Source: Chlorops oryzae
Taxonomy: Eukaryota > Arthropoda > Insecta > Diptera > Chloropidae
DNA: 64,000 bases
Assembly (NCBI GenBank): GCA_020466095.1
Contig: CM035808.1
Span: 51,500,504 to 51,564,503 of the forward strand
Direction of reading: 5' to 3'
Below the pieces are notes generated by a model, which was given only the letters and a program-made list of their open reading frames with translations, was not told the origin of the DNA and ran no database searches. This document shows positions 21,000-33,739 of the stretch, in pieces; positions within the stretch are counted from its first letter, which is position 1; each line of letters opens with the position of its first letter. A program made the translations under genes and the position numbers.

Positions 21000-22372
21000 C
21001 GAGGTAAAATTTCCAGCCTATAATTTTATCCTCGTACATGGAAAATGTTCGGGAATATATGTCTATAAATAACTTTTCTCTTTTCGTTCAGTAAACATGA
21101 CACAAACCACAGCAGCCAAAGCACCTTGGATCATAGCTTTAAGCAACTTTCTTTTTTTTTTTTTTTTATTATTATTTTCCTCGAAAGGGAAACATTTGTT
21201 TATATTTTTGTAACTAAAACAAAACGAAAAAAAAAACAGAAAAAAAAGAACAAGTATAATAAGACATGATAGGTGTAGTTACTAAATAAGTAAAATAAGT
21301 TTCAGCCTTGGACACAAACCTAGCGATTAAAGCGCTGCGGCCAACGGAGATCAGTGGGGCAAGCTTATCGCAAACGACACCAACACTTTGAGCTATCGTT
21401 GCACACGGCACCAATACATAACGAGCCAAGTCAAGATGCGTACTTTTGTTTTTACATTTCTCATTGTCTTCATCTCGCTGGTCATATATAACCTGACAAA
21501 TATTTCACAAGAGGGTATCAGTTCTCGACTTCGGGGTATCAAATAGAGACTCACTGGAACAATTCTTTTGGACTCGAGCATTTTCGTGGAAATCCGCCGA
21601 CGACCAAGGAACACCAAGTAAGTCAAAGACAACTATTTTTGGACCCAGCCTAGCCTATCGTGTTCGCGTCTGGTTTAAGCGATTTCGACCTAAAACCGAG
21701 ACTGCCTCTGAATCCGATTTTAGCGATTCCGACCTGAAATTGAGTTAACCCTCCGCCTAGCCTATCGTGTTCGCGTCTGGCTTTAGCGATTTCGACCTAA
21801 AACCGAGACTGCCTCTGAATCCGATTTCAGCGATTCCGACCTGAAATCGAGATTAACCCTCCGCCTAGCCTATCGTGTTCGCGTCTGGTTTTAGCGATTT
21901 CGACCTAAAACCGAGACTGAATCCGACTTCAGCGATTCCAACCTGAAATCGAGATTGCTTTAAGGTTTGCCCCTTCCATTCGCTCTTTTTACCTGAAACG
22001 ACTGTAACCTTAAGACCGCCCCGTACTGCACGACGAGCCCGTACGAAACAAACACCACGAGTTCTTTTCTCTCTGCACCTGACTCCAGGACGCGTATCTA
22101 CTGGGAATTTAGCACCGACATCGGGAAGCTGAAGCAACGGACACCTACAGTAGCAGAATCACGCCCCGACCACCTGGAGCGCACGTTAATATCACTCTAG
22201 AACAGCTGCGACTAGTACAAAAAAAAATAAATAAAATACGTTAATAAAATATAAGTTGAAAACTGAATTCGAAGTCTGGAGTTTCTTTTGCGTGGAACTA
22301 ACTAGCTATTTTCTGGTCTTGTAACGGACCCTGGACCGACTGAGAAATACCCCGGCAAGAAAAACCATTACA
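20995..22372 (+). repeat. 3' LTR (1378 bp)
   Basis: Begins TGTAACGAGG and ends AAAAACCATTACA. It holds three blocks of the ~107-bp internal tandem (GTTCGCGTCTGG... near 21661, 21767, 21877) and a segment around 21533-21640 missing from the 5' LTR. Confidence 0.9.
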
Positions 22373-25300
22373 TCGTGGTCAAATTTTAACCGTTAGATGA
22401 CATTTTGTCTAGCTGCGAAATACTCAATTCAAAATAGTGACAATCAAATTTTTGTGAATTTCGCGAATGGTGGTCATGGTCTAATTTTAACCGTTAGAGG
22501 ACATTTTGTCTAACTGCGAAATACTCAATTCAAAATAGTGAAAATCAATTTTTTTCGAATTTCGCGAATGGTGGTCATGTTCAAATTTTAGCCGTTAGAG
22601 GACAATTCGTCTAGCTGCGAAATACTCAATTCAAAATAGAGAAAATATAATTTTTGCGAATTTTGCGAATGGTGGGCTTGATCAAATTTTAACCGTTAGA
22701 GGACATTTTGTCTAGCTGCGAAATACTCAATTGAAAATAGCGAAAATCAAATTTTTTTGAATTTCGCGAATGGCGGCCATGGTCAAATTTTAACCGTTAG
22801 AGGACATTTTGGCTAGCTGCGAAAGACTCAATTCAAAATAGTGAAAATCAAATTTTTTTCGAATTTCGCGAATGGTGGTCATGGTCTAATTTTAACCGCT
22901 AGAGGACATTTTGTCTAGCTGCGAAATACTCAATTCAAAATAGTGAAAATCAATTTTTTGTGAATTTCGCGAATGGTGGTCATGGTCTAATTTTAACCGC
23001 TAGAGGACATTTTGTCTAGCTGCGAAATACTCAATTCAAAATAGTGAAAATCAAATTTTTGCGATTTTCGCGAATGGTAGTCATGGTCAAATTTTAACCG
23101 TTAGAGGACATTTTGTGTAGCTGCGAAATACTCAATTGAAAATAGCAAAAATCAAGTTTTTGCGAATTTTGCGAATGGCGGTCATGGTCTAAATTAAACC
23201 GTTAGAGGAAATTTTGTCTAGCTGCAAAATACTGAATTCAAAATAATGAAAATCAAATTTTCGCGGATGGTGCTCGTGGTCAAATTTTATCCGTTATAGG
23301 ACATTTTGTCTAGCAGCGAAATACTCAATTCAAAATAGTGAAAATCAAATTCTTACGAAATTCGCGAATGGTGGTCATGGTCAAATTTTAACCGTTAGAG
23401 GACATTTTGTCTAGCTGCGAAATACTCAATTCAAAATAGTGAAAATAAATTTTTGCGAATTTCGCGAATGGTGGTAATGGTCAAATTTTAAGCGTTTGAG
23501 GTCATTTTGTCTAACTGCGAAATACTCAATTCAAAATAGTGAAAATCAATTTTTTTTGAATTTCGCGAATGGGGGTCATGTTCAAATTTTTGCCGTTAGA
23601 GGAGAATTTGTCTAGCTGCGAAATACTGAATTCAAAATAGTGAAAATCAAATTTTATTGAATTTCGCGAATGGTGGTCATGGTCAAAATTTAACCGTTAG
23701 AGGACATTTTGACAAGCTGCGAAAGACTCAATTCAAAATAGTGAAAATCAATTTTTTTCGAATTTCGCGAATGGTGATCATGGTCAAATTTTAACCGCTA
23801 GAAGACATTTTGTCTAGCTGCGAAATACTCAATTCAAAATAGTGAAAATCAAATTTTTGTGAATTTCGCGAATGGTGGTCATGGTCTACTTTTAACCGCT
23901 AGAGGACATTTTGTCTAGCTGCAATATACTCAATTCAAAATAGTGAAAATCAAATTTTTGTGAATTTCGCGAATGGTGGTCATGGTCTACTTTTAACCGT
24001 TAGAGGACATTTTGTCTAACTGCGAAATACTCAATTCAAAATAGTGAAAATCAATTTTTTTCGAATTTCGCGAATGGTGGTCATGTTCAAATTTTAGCCG
24101 TTAGAGGACAATTCGTCTAGCTGCGAAATACTGAATTCAAAATAGTGAAAATCATATTTTCGCGGATGGTGCTCGTGGTCAAATTATAACCGTTAGAGGA
24201 CATTTTGTCTAGCAGCGACATACTCAATTCAAAATAGAGAAAATATAATTTTTGCGAATTTTGCGAATGGTGGGCTTGATCAAATTTTAACCGTTAGAGG
24301 ACATTGTGTCTAGCTGCGAAATACTCAATTGAAAATAGCGAAAATCAAATTTTTTTGAATTTCGCGAATGGCGGCCATGGTCAAATTTTAACCGTTAGAG
24401 GACATTTTGGCTAGCTGCGAAAGACTCAATTCAAAATAGTGAAAATCAAATTTTTTTCGAATTTCGCGAATGGTGGTCATGGTCTAATTTTAACCGCTAG
24501 AGGACATTTTGTCTAGCTGCGAAATACTCAATTCAAAATAGTGAAAATCAATTTTTTGTGAATTTGGCGAATGGTGGTCATGGTCTAATTTTAACCGCTA
24601 GAGGACATTTTGTCTAGCTGCGAAATACTCAATTCAAAATAGTGAAAATCAAATTTTTGCGATTTTCGCGAATGGTAGTCATGGTCAAATTTTAACCGTT
24701 AGAGGACATTTTGTGTAGCTGCGAAATACTCAATTGAAAATAGCAAAAATCAAGTTTTTGCGAATTTTGCGAATAGCGGTCATGGTCTAAATTAAACCGT
24801 TAGAGGAAATTTTGTCTAGCTGCAAAATACTGAATTCAAAATAATGAAAATCAAATTTTCGCGGATGGTGCTCGTGGTCAAATTTTATCCGTTATAGGAC
24901 ATTTTGTCTAGCAGCGAAATACTCAATTCAAAATAGTGAAAATCAAATTCTTACGAAATTCGCGAATGGTGGTCATGGTCAAATTTTAACCGTTAGAGGA
25001 CATTTTGTCTAGCTGCGAAATACTCAATTCAAAATAGTGAAAATAAATTTTTGCGAATTTCGCGAATGGTGGTAATGGTCAAATTTTAAGCGTTTGAGGT
25101 CATTTTGTCTAACTGCGAAATACTCAATTCAAAATAGTGAAAATCAATTTTTTTTGAATTTCGCGAATGGGGGTCATGTTCAAATTTTTGCCGTTAGAGG
25201 AGAATTTGTCTAGCTGCGAAATACTGAATTCAAAATAGTGAAAATCAAATTTTATTGAATTTCGCGAATGGTGGTCATGGTCAAAATTTAACCGTTAGAG

Positions 25301-28000
25301 GACATTTTGACAAGCTGCGAAAGACTCAATTCAAAATAGTGAAAATCAATTTTTTTCGAATTTCGCGAATGGTGATCATGGTCAAATTTTAACCGCTAGA
25401 AGACATTTTGTCTAGCTGCGAAATACTCAATTCAAAATAGTGAAAATCAAATTTTTGTGAATTTCGCGAATGGTGGTCATGGTCTACTTTTAACCGCTAG
25501 AGGACATTTTGTCTAGCTGCAATATACTCAATTCAAAATAGTGAAAATCAAATTTTTGTGAATTTCGCGAATGGTGGTCATGGTCTACTTTTAACCGTTA
25601 GAGGACATTTTGTCTAACTGCGAAATACTCAATTCAAAATAGTGAAAATCAATTTTTTTTCGAATTTCGCGAATGGTGGTCATGTTCAAATTTTAGCCGT
25701 TAGAGGACAATTCGTCTAGCTGCGAAATACTGAATTCAAAATAGTGAAAATCATATTTTCGCGGATGGTGCTCGTGGTCAAATTATAACCGTTAGAGGAC
25801 ATTTTGTCTAGCAGCGACATACTCAATTCAAAATAGAGAAAATATAATTTTTGCGAATTTTGCGAATGGTGGGCTTGACCAAATTTTAACCGTTAGAGGA
25901 CATTTTGTCTAGCTGCGAAATACTCAATTGAAAATAGCGAAAATCAAATTTTTTTGAATTTCGCGAATGGCGGCCATGGTCAAATTTTAACCGTTAGAGG
26001 ACATTTTGGCTAGCTGCGAAAGACTCAATTCAAAATAGTGAAAATCAAATTTTTTTCGAATTTCGCGAATGGTGGTCATGGTCTAATTTTAACCGCTAGA
26101 GGACATTTTGTCTAGCTGCGAAATACTCAATTCAAAATAGTGAAAATCAATTTTTTGTGAATTTCGCGAATGGTGGTCATGGTCTAATTTTAACCGCTAG
26201 AGGACATTTTGTCTAGCTGCGAAATACTCAATTCAAAATAGTGAAAATCAAATTTTTGCGATTTTCGCGAATGGTAGTCATGGTCAAATTTTAACCGTTA
26301 GAGGACATTTTGTGTAGCTGCGAAATACTCAATTGAAAATAGCAAAAATCAAGTTTTTGCGAATTTTGCGAATAGCGGTCATGGTCTAAATTAAACCGTT
26401 AGAGGAAATTTTGTCTAGCTGCAAAATACTGAATTCAAAATAATGAAAATCAAATTTTCGCGGATGGTGCTCGTGGTCAAATTTTATCCATTATAGGACA
26501 TTTTGTCTAGCAGCGAAATACTCAATTCAAAATAGTGAAAATCAAATTCTTACGAAATTCGCGAATGGTGGTCATGGTCAAATTTTAACCGTTAGAGGAC
26601 ATTTTGTCTAGCTGCGAAATACTCAATTCAAAATAGTGAAAATAAATTTTTGCGAATTTCGCGAATGGTGGTAATGGTCAAATTTTAAGCGTTTGAGGTC
26701 ATTTTGTCTAACTGCGAAATACTCAATTCAAAATAGTGAAAATCAATTTTTTTTTGAATTTCGCGAATGGGGGTCATGTTCAAATTTTTGCCGTTAGAGG
26801 AGAATTTGTCTAGCTGCGAAATACTGAATTCAAAATAGTGAAAATCAAATTTTATTGAATTTCGCGAATGGTGGTCATGGTCAAAATTTAACCGTTAGAG
26901 GACATTTTGACAAGCTGCGAAAGACTCAATTCAAAATAGTGAAAATCAATTTTTTTCGAATTTCGCGAATGGTGATCATGGTCAAATTTTAACCGCTAGA
27001 AGACATTTTGTCTAGCTGCGAAATACTCAATTCAAAATAGTGAAAATCAAATTTTTGTGAATTTCGCGAATGGTGGTCATGGTCTACTTTTAACCGCTAG
27101 AGGACATTTTGTCTAGCTGCAATATACTCAATTCAAAATAGTGAAAATCAAATTTTTGCGATTTTCGCGAATGGTGGTCATGGTCAATTTTTAACCGTTA
27201 GAGGACATTTTGTGTAGCTGCGAAATACTCAATTGAAAATAGCAAAAATCAAGTTTTTGCGAATTTCGCGAATGGCGGTCATGGTCTAAATTAAACCGTT
27301 AGAGGAAACTTTGTCTAGCTGCAAAATACTGAATTCAAAATAGTGAAAATCAAATTTTCGCGGATGGTGCTCGTGGTCAAATTTTATCCGTTAGAGGACA
27401 TTTTGTCTAGCAGCGAAATACTCAATTCAAAATAGAGAAAATAAAAATTTTGCGAATTTCGCGAATGGTGGTCATGGTCAAATTTTAGCCGTTAGAGGAC
27501 AATTTGTCTAGCTGCGAAATACTGAATTCAAAATAGTGAAAACAAATTTTCGCGGATGGTGCTCGTGGTCAAATTTTAACCGTTAGAGGACATTTTGTCT
27601 AGCAGCAATATACTCAATTCAAAATAGGAAAAATAGAATTTTTGCGAATTTCGCGAATGGTGGCTTGATCAAATTTTAACCGTTACAGGACATTTTGTCT
27701 AGCTGCGAAATACTCAATTGAAAATAGCGAAAATCAAATTTTTTTGAATTTCGCGAATGGCGGTCATGGTCAAATTTTAACCGTTAGAGGACATTTTGAA
27801 TAGCTGCGAAAGAATCAATTCAAAATAGTGAAAATCAAATTTTTTTCGAATTTCGCGAATGGTGATCATGGTCAAATTTTAACCGCTAGAGGACATTTTG
27901 TCTAGCTGCGAAATACTCAATTCAAAATTAAGGAAAACAAATTTTTGCGAATTTCGCGAATGGTGGTCATGGTCAAAATTTAACCATAAGTGTAGACTTT
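22373..28000 (+). repeat. ~101-bp satellite array, right block with ~1.6-kb higher-order repeat
   Basis: About 55 monomers of the same satellite as 13110-15131. Variant monomers recur at fixed spacing: GGGCTTGA at 22674, 24272 and 25871 (1598 and 1599 bp apart), and GCGGATGGTGCTCGTGGTCA followed by the rare ATAGGACATTTTG variant near 23263, 24862 and 26460. The higher-order unit is therefore about 16 monomers, with two full and one partial copy. The array decays around 27980-28000. Confidence 0.92.
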
Positions 28001-28447
28001 ATTTGGCGGCAAAATACACAATCAGAAGAAACAAAAAAAATCATTTTTGTATACAGATATGAGAATAAGAGAGTGTTTTTTCTAATGTGTAGGATGATGA
28101 CCATAAATATAGCGATGTCGCAATTTTTTTTTCAGTGAAAGCTTAAGTCTAAATAGTAGCTATACACACCAAATTTCAATAAGCTGGGATGTATAGAAAA
28201 AAAGTTATCCACGAAAAACGTTAAAAATCGTGATTTTTGAAACTTCTGAACCACTTCCCACGACCCAAGAAGGGACTACGTAAAAAATTTGTATGCAGTT
28301 TTTTGGACATTTACCTGGTTCAAGACCATGCCAAATTTCAATATGATATCTTCCATGGCTTAGGAGTAAATTACGAAAAACTTAAGTGTGACCGACAGAC
28401 AGACATGGCTAGATCGACTCCTCTTGTCACCCTGATCAAGAATATAT

Positions 28448-29321
28448 AAGGTAAGTGTACCACGTAAGGCCCACCTAACACCTTTTCCAATACAGTGTAC
28501 AAAGTATTGATGATACAAACCCGATTGTTTTTGTATTGTTTTATTTGGTCAATTTTCTATAGAAAAACAAAAAAGTATACCAAAAAACACTATTGGAAAC
28601 GGTCCTAAAATGCGTTTTAAAAAAACGCATTTTTGGGCCTTACGAGGAACATGTGTACCTTAAAAGGCCCACTTACTCCTTGTTTGAGATAATGAACCCA
28701 AACCTGCATTAATTATTTTTGTAAGCTTTATAGGTTAATTTATATTGTAAAAGTTAGTAAAAAAAAATTAAATTAACAGAAAAAATTCGTTTATTTAAAA
28801 AAAAACTAATTAAATGATACTAAGCTTTTTTAAATTAAGAATAAAAAATTAAACGCTATTTAAGGATAAAAAAAGGTTGGTTGCTTTTCGTCCTACTTTT
28901 TTGACCTCAGATCAACTCAAAATATGGTTTCTTAATGTCCGTCGTTGCATTTTTTATGTATGGGCCTTCAAAGGCTTTCCAAGAAAAAAAATTTGCAGTT
29001 GAATTTTTTACCATAAACATACCTCTGTATCTTCACAATACAACAAACTTTCTTATTGTAAGAAAGCAACCCACAATTTCACTATAAATTATTATTTTTT
29101 AAGCGTCGCCCACTATAAAAATGGCTTTTTTACGCCTCTGTTATTTTCAATTGACTGTCAAATTGACGCCACAAATATTGTGCGATTCTCTTAATTTTTT
29201 ATTTCTACGAAATAACTTGAGGACATGTTTCAACATGTGCAAGTACAGAAACATTTGATAGTTAGAAGTTGGTTAAAATGAAAGTGGGCCTTACGAGGAG
29301 CCGGGCCTTACGTGGTGCACT

Positions 29322-29327
<6 letters not shown>
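28448..29327. mobile_element. 880-bp MITE with GGTAAGTG...CACTTACC ends
   Basis: Left end AAGGTAAGTGTACCACGTAA, then GGCCCAC; right end GGGCCTTACGTGGTGCACTT, then ACCTT. The word GGCCTTACG recurs at 28636 and 29287 and near the right end, i.e. subterminal repeats. It lies within an AT microsatellite, which hides the TSD. No coding sequence is recognised. Confidence 0.7.

Positions 29328-29407
<80 letters not shown>
29326..29407. repeat. (TA)n microsatellite
   Basis: About 40 uninterrupted TA dinucleotides. The Ile-Tyr open frames on both strands are artefacts of it. Confidence 0.95.
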
Positions 29408-29410
<3 letters not shown>

Positions 29411-29583
29411 TATATCTATCGCGACTGCTTTGGTATGTTACATACTCCATGCCAAACTTAATATACCCGTTCCTTCGGAAAAGGTATAAAAACAAAACAA
29501 ACTAATTTTTTTAAAGATTTAACAAAATGTTATACTTCAACAAGGTTTGAACCCATACGTAAGAGTCAATGCTAGCTAGCTAG

Positions 29584-30763
29584 AACACGCGGCAATTTAG
29601 TCCAAAAACATCTCACATTTGCATGGAACATTTCGCTTTGGACGCTTTTGAAAACAATTTGCAGTATGAAATGGGGGGAACGAATTGAGAAGCGTGAAAT
29701 TAAAAAACTGTCGAATCGCTTCCTAAAGAACACAATTTTGAATCCGTTCTCAGCAATGGTAAGAAAACCGTCAATTCACGTGGAAATAATTTTCAAATAG
29801 TTGGTGTTTTGCAATTTTAGGAAAGGAATCCAATACACCGCTTTCATCGTTTGAAGAAAGTCAACTCACAGGAATCAACTTGGAAATTGTAGAAAACCTT
29901 GTCTCTAACTGCGAGAACAGAGCTTTCCGATCACATAGAAAACCTTACCTTGAACTGGGAAAAGGGAGAGCTTACAAGAACCAACATCAGAAATTTAGAA
30001 AACCTTGCTTCCAACTGGAAAACAGTTGAAACAACAAGACCCAACCCAATCGGAGTAGAAAATCAAACATTGGAACTGTATATTGAACATGAAATTTTTA
30101 TAAGATTGTATAAATACAGTTATATACTTTCAGAGAACGTCTGCGTAAAGAGAACCGTAATTTAAAAAAAAGCTCAAAGGAAATATGCTGCTGAACTGAA
30201 AGCCCTTACGTTTAAGGCGGATCGTCACGCTCGGATTTACGACTTCAATTCGGATGCGATGAAAACTAAACTTGCCAAGGCCAAGTACGAATTAAGCAAC
30301 CTTGAGGAAAAACTGTTGAACGTTTTTACTGTAGGCCAAATAGCAAAACTGCAAGCCGGTATGAAGAGACCAAGATGGACCAAATTTCCAAACTAGAGTT
30401 GTCGGACTTACCTTATTATGGACTGGAAAATCTAGCGGGTTACATATGCCACAAACTTAAGATTGATGTGCCTGCTATTACTGCTGCAGAAGATCGAGTC
30501 GAAACCCTACAATTTTCTTGGGTCGACTACCTATCAGAAGTCGGGTTGACAAAGCTGAGTCAGAAAACGATGCTGCAAATGCAGGAGCTTTACAAAATTT
30601 TGCCAAATGTCTTGAAAACCCAAAAAATTTATTATATGGTAAAGAAGTTCTTACGTATATACATTTACATGTAGATTTTTTAGTCTTAACCAGAGCTGTA
30701 AAAGAATTCATTCATTTGAGGCTTAAGTCACTTTCATTCCCAGCTAAAAATTTCAAATTTTGA
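29584..30763 (+). pseudogene. THAP-domain (P-element-type) transposase relic
   Basis: Pieces of one protein lie in order but in shifting frames. A partial THAP domain reads TSHICMEHFALDAFENNLQY (29610-29670). A coiled region RLRKENRNLKKSSKE (~30136) follows an acceptor-like TATATACTTTCAG, then KYAAELKALTFKADRHARIY, TKLAKAKYELSNLEEKL and VFTVGQIAKL (to ~30360). The C-terminal part GLENLAGYICHKLK, FSWVDYLSEVGLTKLS and VKEFIHLRLKSL follows at 30375-30763. This order matches P-element/THAP9-like transposases, with the central catalytic RNase-H-like region missing. Stops at ~29690 and ~30175 confirm decay. Confidence 0.7.
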
Positions 30764-30945
30764 TTAAATTAATTTCTACGTCAATCGAGTTATGAATGAA
30801 AACTTTGAATTCATCATTCAGCTGTCAAAAATGAGTTATGAATTCAATTTTATAATTCCTTTTTTTTAAAGCTCCGAGTTAACTCATTTTGATTTTAGCT
30901 TAGAATTTTTAAATCATTTAGCAGCCTTAGGATTGAAATCACAAT

Positions 30946-31115
30946 AGGGGGATTCACAAAGGCGTGTTAAATACGTTGGAAAGTAGGAAAATCGGAAAAT
31001 TGCGACTTCTTAAAAAAATTTTTAACTTTTTTTGCACCTTGCACAGCTTTTTAAGCAGATAAAGTTTTCCGATTTTCCGACTTTACTATTTTCCGACGCC
31101 TTTGTGAATACCCCT
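30946..31115. mobile_element. 170-bp hairpin MITE
   Basis: Ends AGGGGGATTCACAAAGGCGT and GACGCCTTTGTGAATACCCC-T are inverted copies; further in, GGAAAATCGG and CCGATTTTCC also pair. Flanking AAT on both sides suggests a 3-bp TSD. Non-coding. Confidence 0.65.
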
Positions 31116-33044
31116 AATTTCTAAAACAACCTATGTCCGCATTTTAAAAACCCTAGTTGTATATTTGAAATCTGGGAGTTATTTTCTTTCCCTTAGCAAA
31201 GAAACAGGAATTCGCAAAGTGCGTCAACTATGTCCCCTCTATTGGCATAAATAAAATATCCATTAAAAATCGAAGACATTTCTTGAATGAAAAGAAAACT
31301 TCTATTTCTTTTTATCGTTTTGCAAGTTAATGTTGGGAAATTCCACGCGAAACGGTTCTAATGGTCACATTCGTTTCAGCCATATTGACCAGAAATTAGG
31401 TTATATCATTGGTTAACTGTTAAAAGATTTTTTAATTATAAATCCTTGGGAATGCTCCTATTCTTAATCTTGCCTTCCAATGGTTTTTGTAGTCTGTCCA
31501 CTCTTTCAATTATTATTATTTATTGTAAATACATTTATCAAAACATATTAAACAAAAACATATCGCGCATGTACAACAAGAATGCGCCAACTCAAAATTT
31601 GTCAAATTGGGGTTAATGCAAGAAATGTGTTCACGGGTCACCTGTCTACCTAAACCCACACTCATATAGCATGTTTCAACATTGAAGTAACATAGTGAAT
31701 TAACCATATGGTTTGGAGTCTGTAAAGCATCTGCATCAAATCTTATCACCATTATTATTTGTTTTTAGTCTCCTGAAGCAATATTTTCAATAATAATCGT
31801 AATTATACGCTTCTAAATGTCCGAAATAACTCTAATTCATTTAGTTAATTCACTATGTGGAAACATGCTAATAGTTGCGTTTTTGTTATTGCAAATCAGC
31901 GCAAAAAACAGTTATGTCGGTCTTTTCGTCATACAAATGTACCTAAACTGCATCGGTTAATGTGCGTTTTCCGAAAAATTCCAAATTTTGCGTTGTGACA
32001 CTCTTGTTGGACATGTGCGATATATCTAAATTTTTCGAACTACATCACAACCAGGTGGACCAGCGACATTAAAGTCCGTTGACTATTTTTGCCAAAGATT
32101 TTGAGCTACTGCTCGCCCTTGCCCAAATCGGAATGCGTTTTCATAAATTCGAAAAGAATTTCAAATTGAGCTGCCTGAGTGTACGAGTTTTCACTTTAAG
32201 TGTCCCTGCAAAATAAATTTTTTTAAATAAAAATACTTAAATCGGTAAAAACTTGATTTTAACTTGCAATTTATTTTATTTGCGTACGCTCAACCGCTAT
32301 CGCAATCATTTTGCTACTTTCGAATGACTGACATTTGCTTTCGCGTTTCAGAGTGCTTAAAATGCGAAAATGCGAAAGGGAAAAATTGAAATGCGAAAAT
32401 CGCATTACAGAGTACTGCATACCCGAATTCGCGAAATTTGCGATACGAAATGCGATACAGAGTGACCCCCCTGGATTTCTTTAACATTTCTATTTGTTTC
32501 CTCATTATTTTGATTCGGTCACCTTTAATTTCTACCTCACACAATTTCTGCTCCAGATCCACATAATCGAATGCAGAATTCTATGTTATAATCTTGAAAA
32601 TAAGTTTAAGGAAAGCATTAAGCATTAGCAGGCATTTTACACCAACAGTTTTTATGGAGAATTTTTAGTTTCCTTGATATTTTCCATGATATTCGTCATG
32701 GAATGGCCAGCCATGCGGCTTTTGATGGATAGTTTCATGGCCTTTTTGAATCGGTACTCAATATAGAATCGGGTTTATTTTAAGGCGTGGCAAACGATAT
32801 CAAAAATTAAAAATTCCGGATTTCTATGGTCTTCAAGCTATATCTCTACGCAAAACCTTATAGATATATCAACAGAATTCCCGTTAATTAATTAGTTTGT
32901 ATAAAAATGAATCCGAAATAGTATACATTTTTTGAGATAACCCCATATAAAGCTTCATATCTTCTTACATATATGCACCAACAAACAAAATTTTGTGTTT
33001 CCTTAAGACTAAAACGTCTTCTTTAAAATAAGTGTTGTTTTGAC
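31116..33044. other. Long stretch without recognised gene
   Basis: No domain could be read on either strand. A Cys-rich 78-codon minus frame (31516-31752) and an 82-codon minus frame (32314-32562) show no known motif. Words such as ATGCGAAA and GCGATAC recur around 32330-32470 and may be one end of an unrecognised repeat. Confidence 0.3.
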
Positions 33045-33048
33045 TTAA

Positions 33049-33735
33049 GGGCTCTCTCCAGTTCTGTCAGAAATGAAACAGAAATGAGAAACTTCATATG
33101 TGTACGCCTGTATTGAAAGGGCCCAGGTTGTCGATCACAGTTTAGGAGATACAGCCAATTTTACGAAAAAATTTCGTAAAAGTGAAAAAGGAGATTTGTG
33201 GCTTTTCAAGTAGTGGCAACACTGGTCTATCAGCTGAAGTAAGATTTTTTCGGTTCCGTCGTTTTTTCATGAGATATAGAAATGTAATGAAAAAGTGTTC
33301 ATGTTCAACAACCAGCCAGCCTTGAGAAACGATTCCGGGGAAGAAAAAGGAAATTAGAACAACAAAATTAATAAAGTTGTGAAATAATTATAAACTGTTT
33401 TTTTGATCAATTAGAATTGTTTTATTTCTCAAAAATCAATGTTGAAATAAGTCTGAATTTCCCTACTGAAACTTTAAAGTCGTTTTTCTCAGAAATTTGA
33501 TTTCTCAAAATATGATTTCAAAAATTTCTCAAAAATCGAATTTTTCACTTAGAGACCCCCGGTTTGCGGCATTGTGACCGTAATTTAGTGTAGTATTGCC
33601 CGCTACCCTAAACTCCATATCGACAGGGTGGGCCCTTTCAATACGGGCGTACACATATAGAGAAAATTTCTGATTCATTTCTGAAGCGTTTTTTTATCTG
33701 ATTTTTTCATTTCTATCAGAGCTGGAGATAGCCCC
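33049..33735. mobile_element. piggyBac-like MITE with TTAA target sites
   Basis: TTAA flanks both ends (33045-33048 and 33736-33739). Terminal repeats are GGGCTCTCTCCAG and CTGGAGATAGCCCC, with longer subterminal inverted repeats around GTGTACGCCTGTATTGAAAG (33100) and CTTTCAATACGGGCGTACAC (33635). It is 687 bp and non-coding. TTAA-specific insertion is the hallmark of piggyBac transposases, also seen in Kolobok-type elements. Confidence 0.75.
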
Positions 33736-33739
33736 TTAA

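Larger units (their letters stand above)
15132..22372 (+). mobile_element. Ty3/gypsy-type LTR retrotransposon, complete but defective
   Basis: A 7.24-kb element with two LTRs (TGTAAC...TTACA), primer-binding site, gag, protease, reverse transcriptase, RNase H, integrase, a third ORF and a polypurine tract, in that order. It is flanked by a 4-bp TSD, TCGT (15128-15131 and 22373-22376), and lies within a satellite monomer. The order RT-RNase H-integrase defines the Ty3/gypsy group. Disabling lesions include a gag frameshift, a protease stop and a deletion plus frameshift in the integrase core. The two LTRs differ by block insertions and deletions, so they are no longer identical. Confidence 0.95.
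28001..29495 (+). repeat. Interspersed repeat with GACCGACAGACAGACATGGC tail
   Basis: The stretch up to 28447 includes CAAATTTCAATAAGCTGGGA, GTGACCGACAGACAGACATG and GATCAAGAATATATAAG. After a nested insertion (28448-29327) it resumes with a (TA)n tract and CGTTCCTTCGGAAAAGGTAT ending in AAAAAC. The tail AGGTATAAAAAC resembles the GGGTATAAAAAC end of the repeats at 2969-4347 and 8750-9858. The left boundary against the satellite is uncertain. The 70-codon frame at 28237-28449 is a shadow. Confidence 0.5.

Noticed and set aside
13110..28000. CRISPR-like regular repeats
   Set aside because: Monomers are ~101 bp, head-to-tail without unique spacers, in a eukaryotic setting: a satellite.
29262..29505. 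Ile-Tyr repeat proteins on both strands
   Set aside because: Produced by a (TA)n microsatellite.
29535..29583. tRNA-like GGGTTCAAACC word on the minus strand
   Set aside because: Only the B-box-like part is present; no acceptor, D or anticodon arm could be paired.
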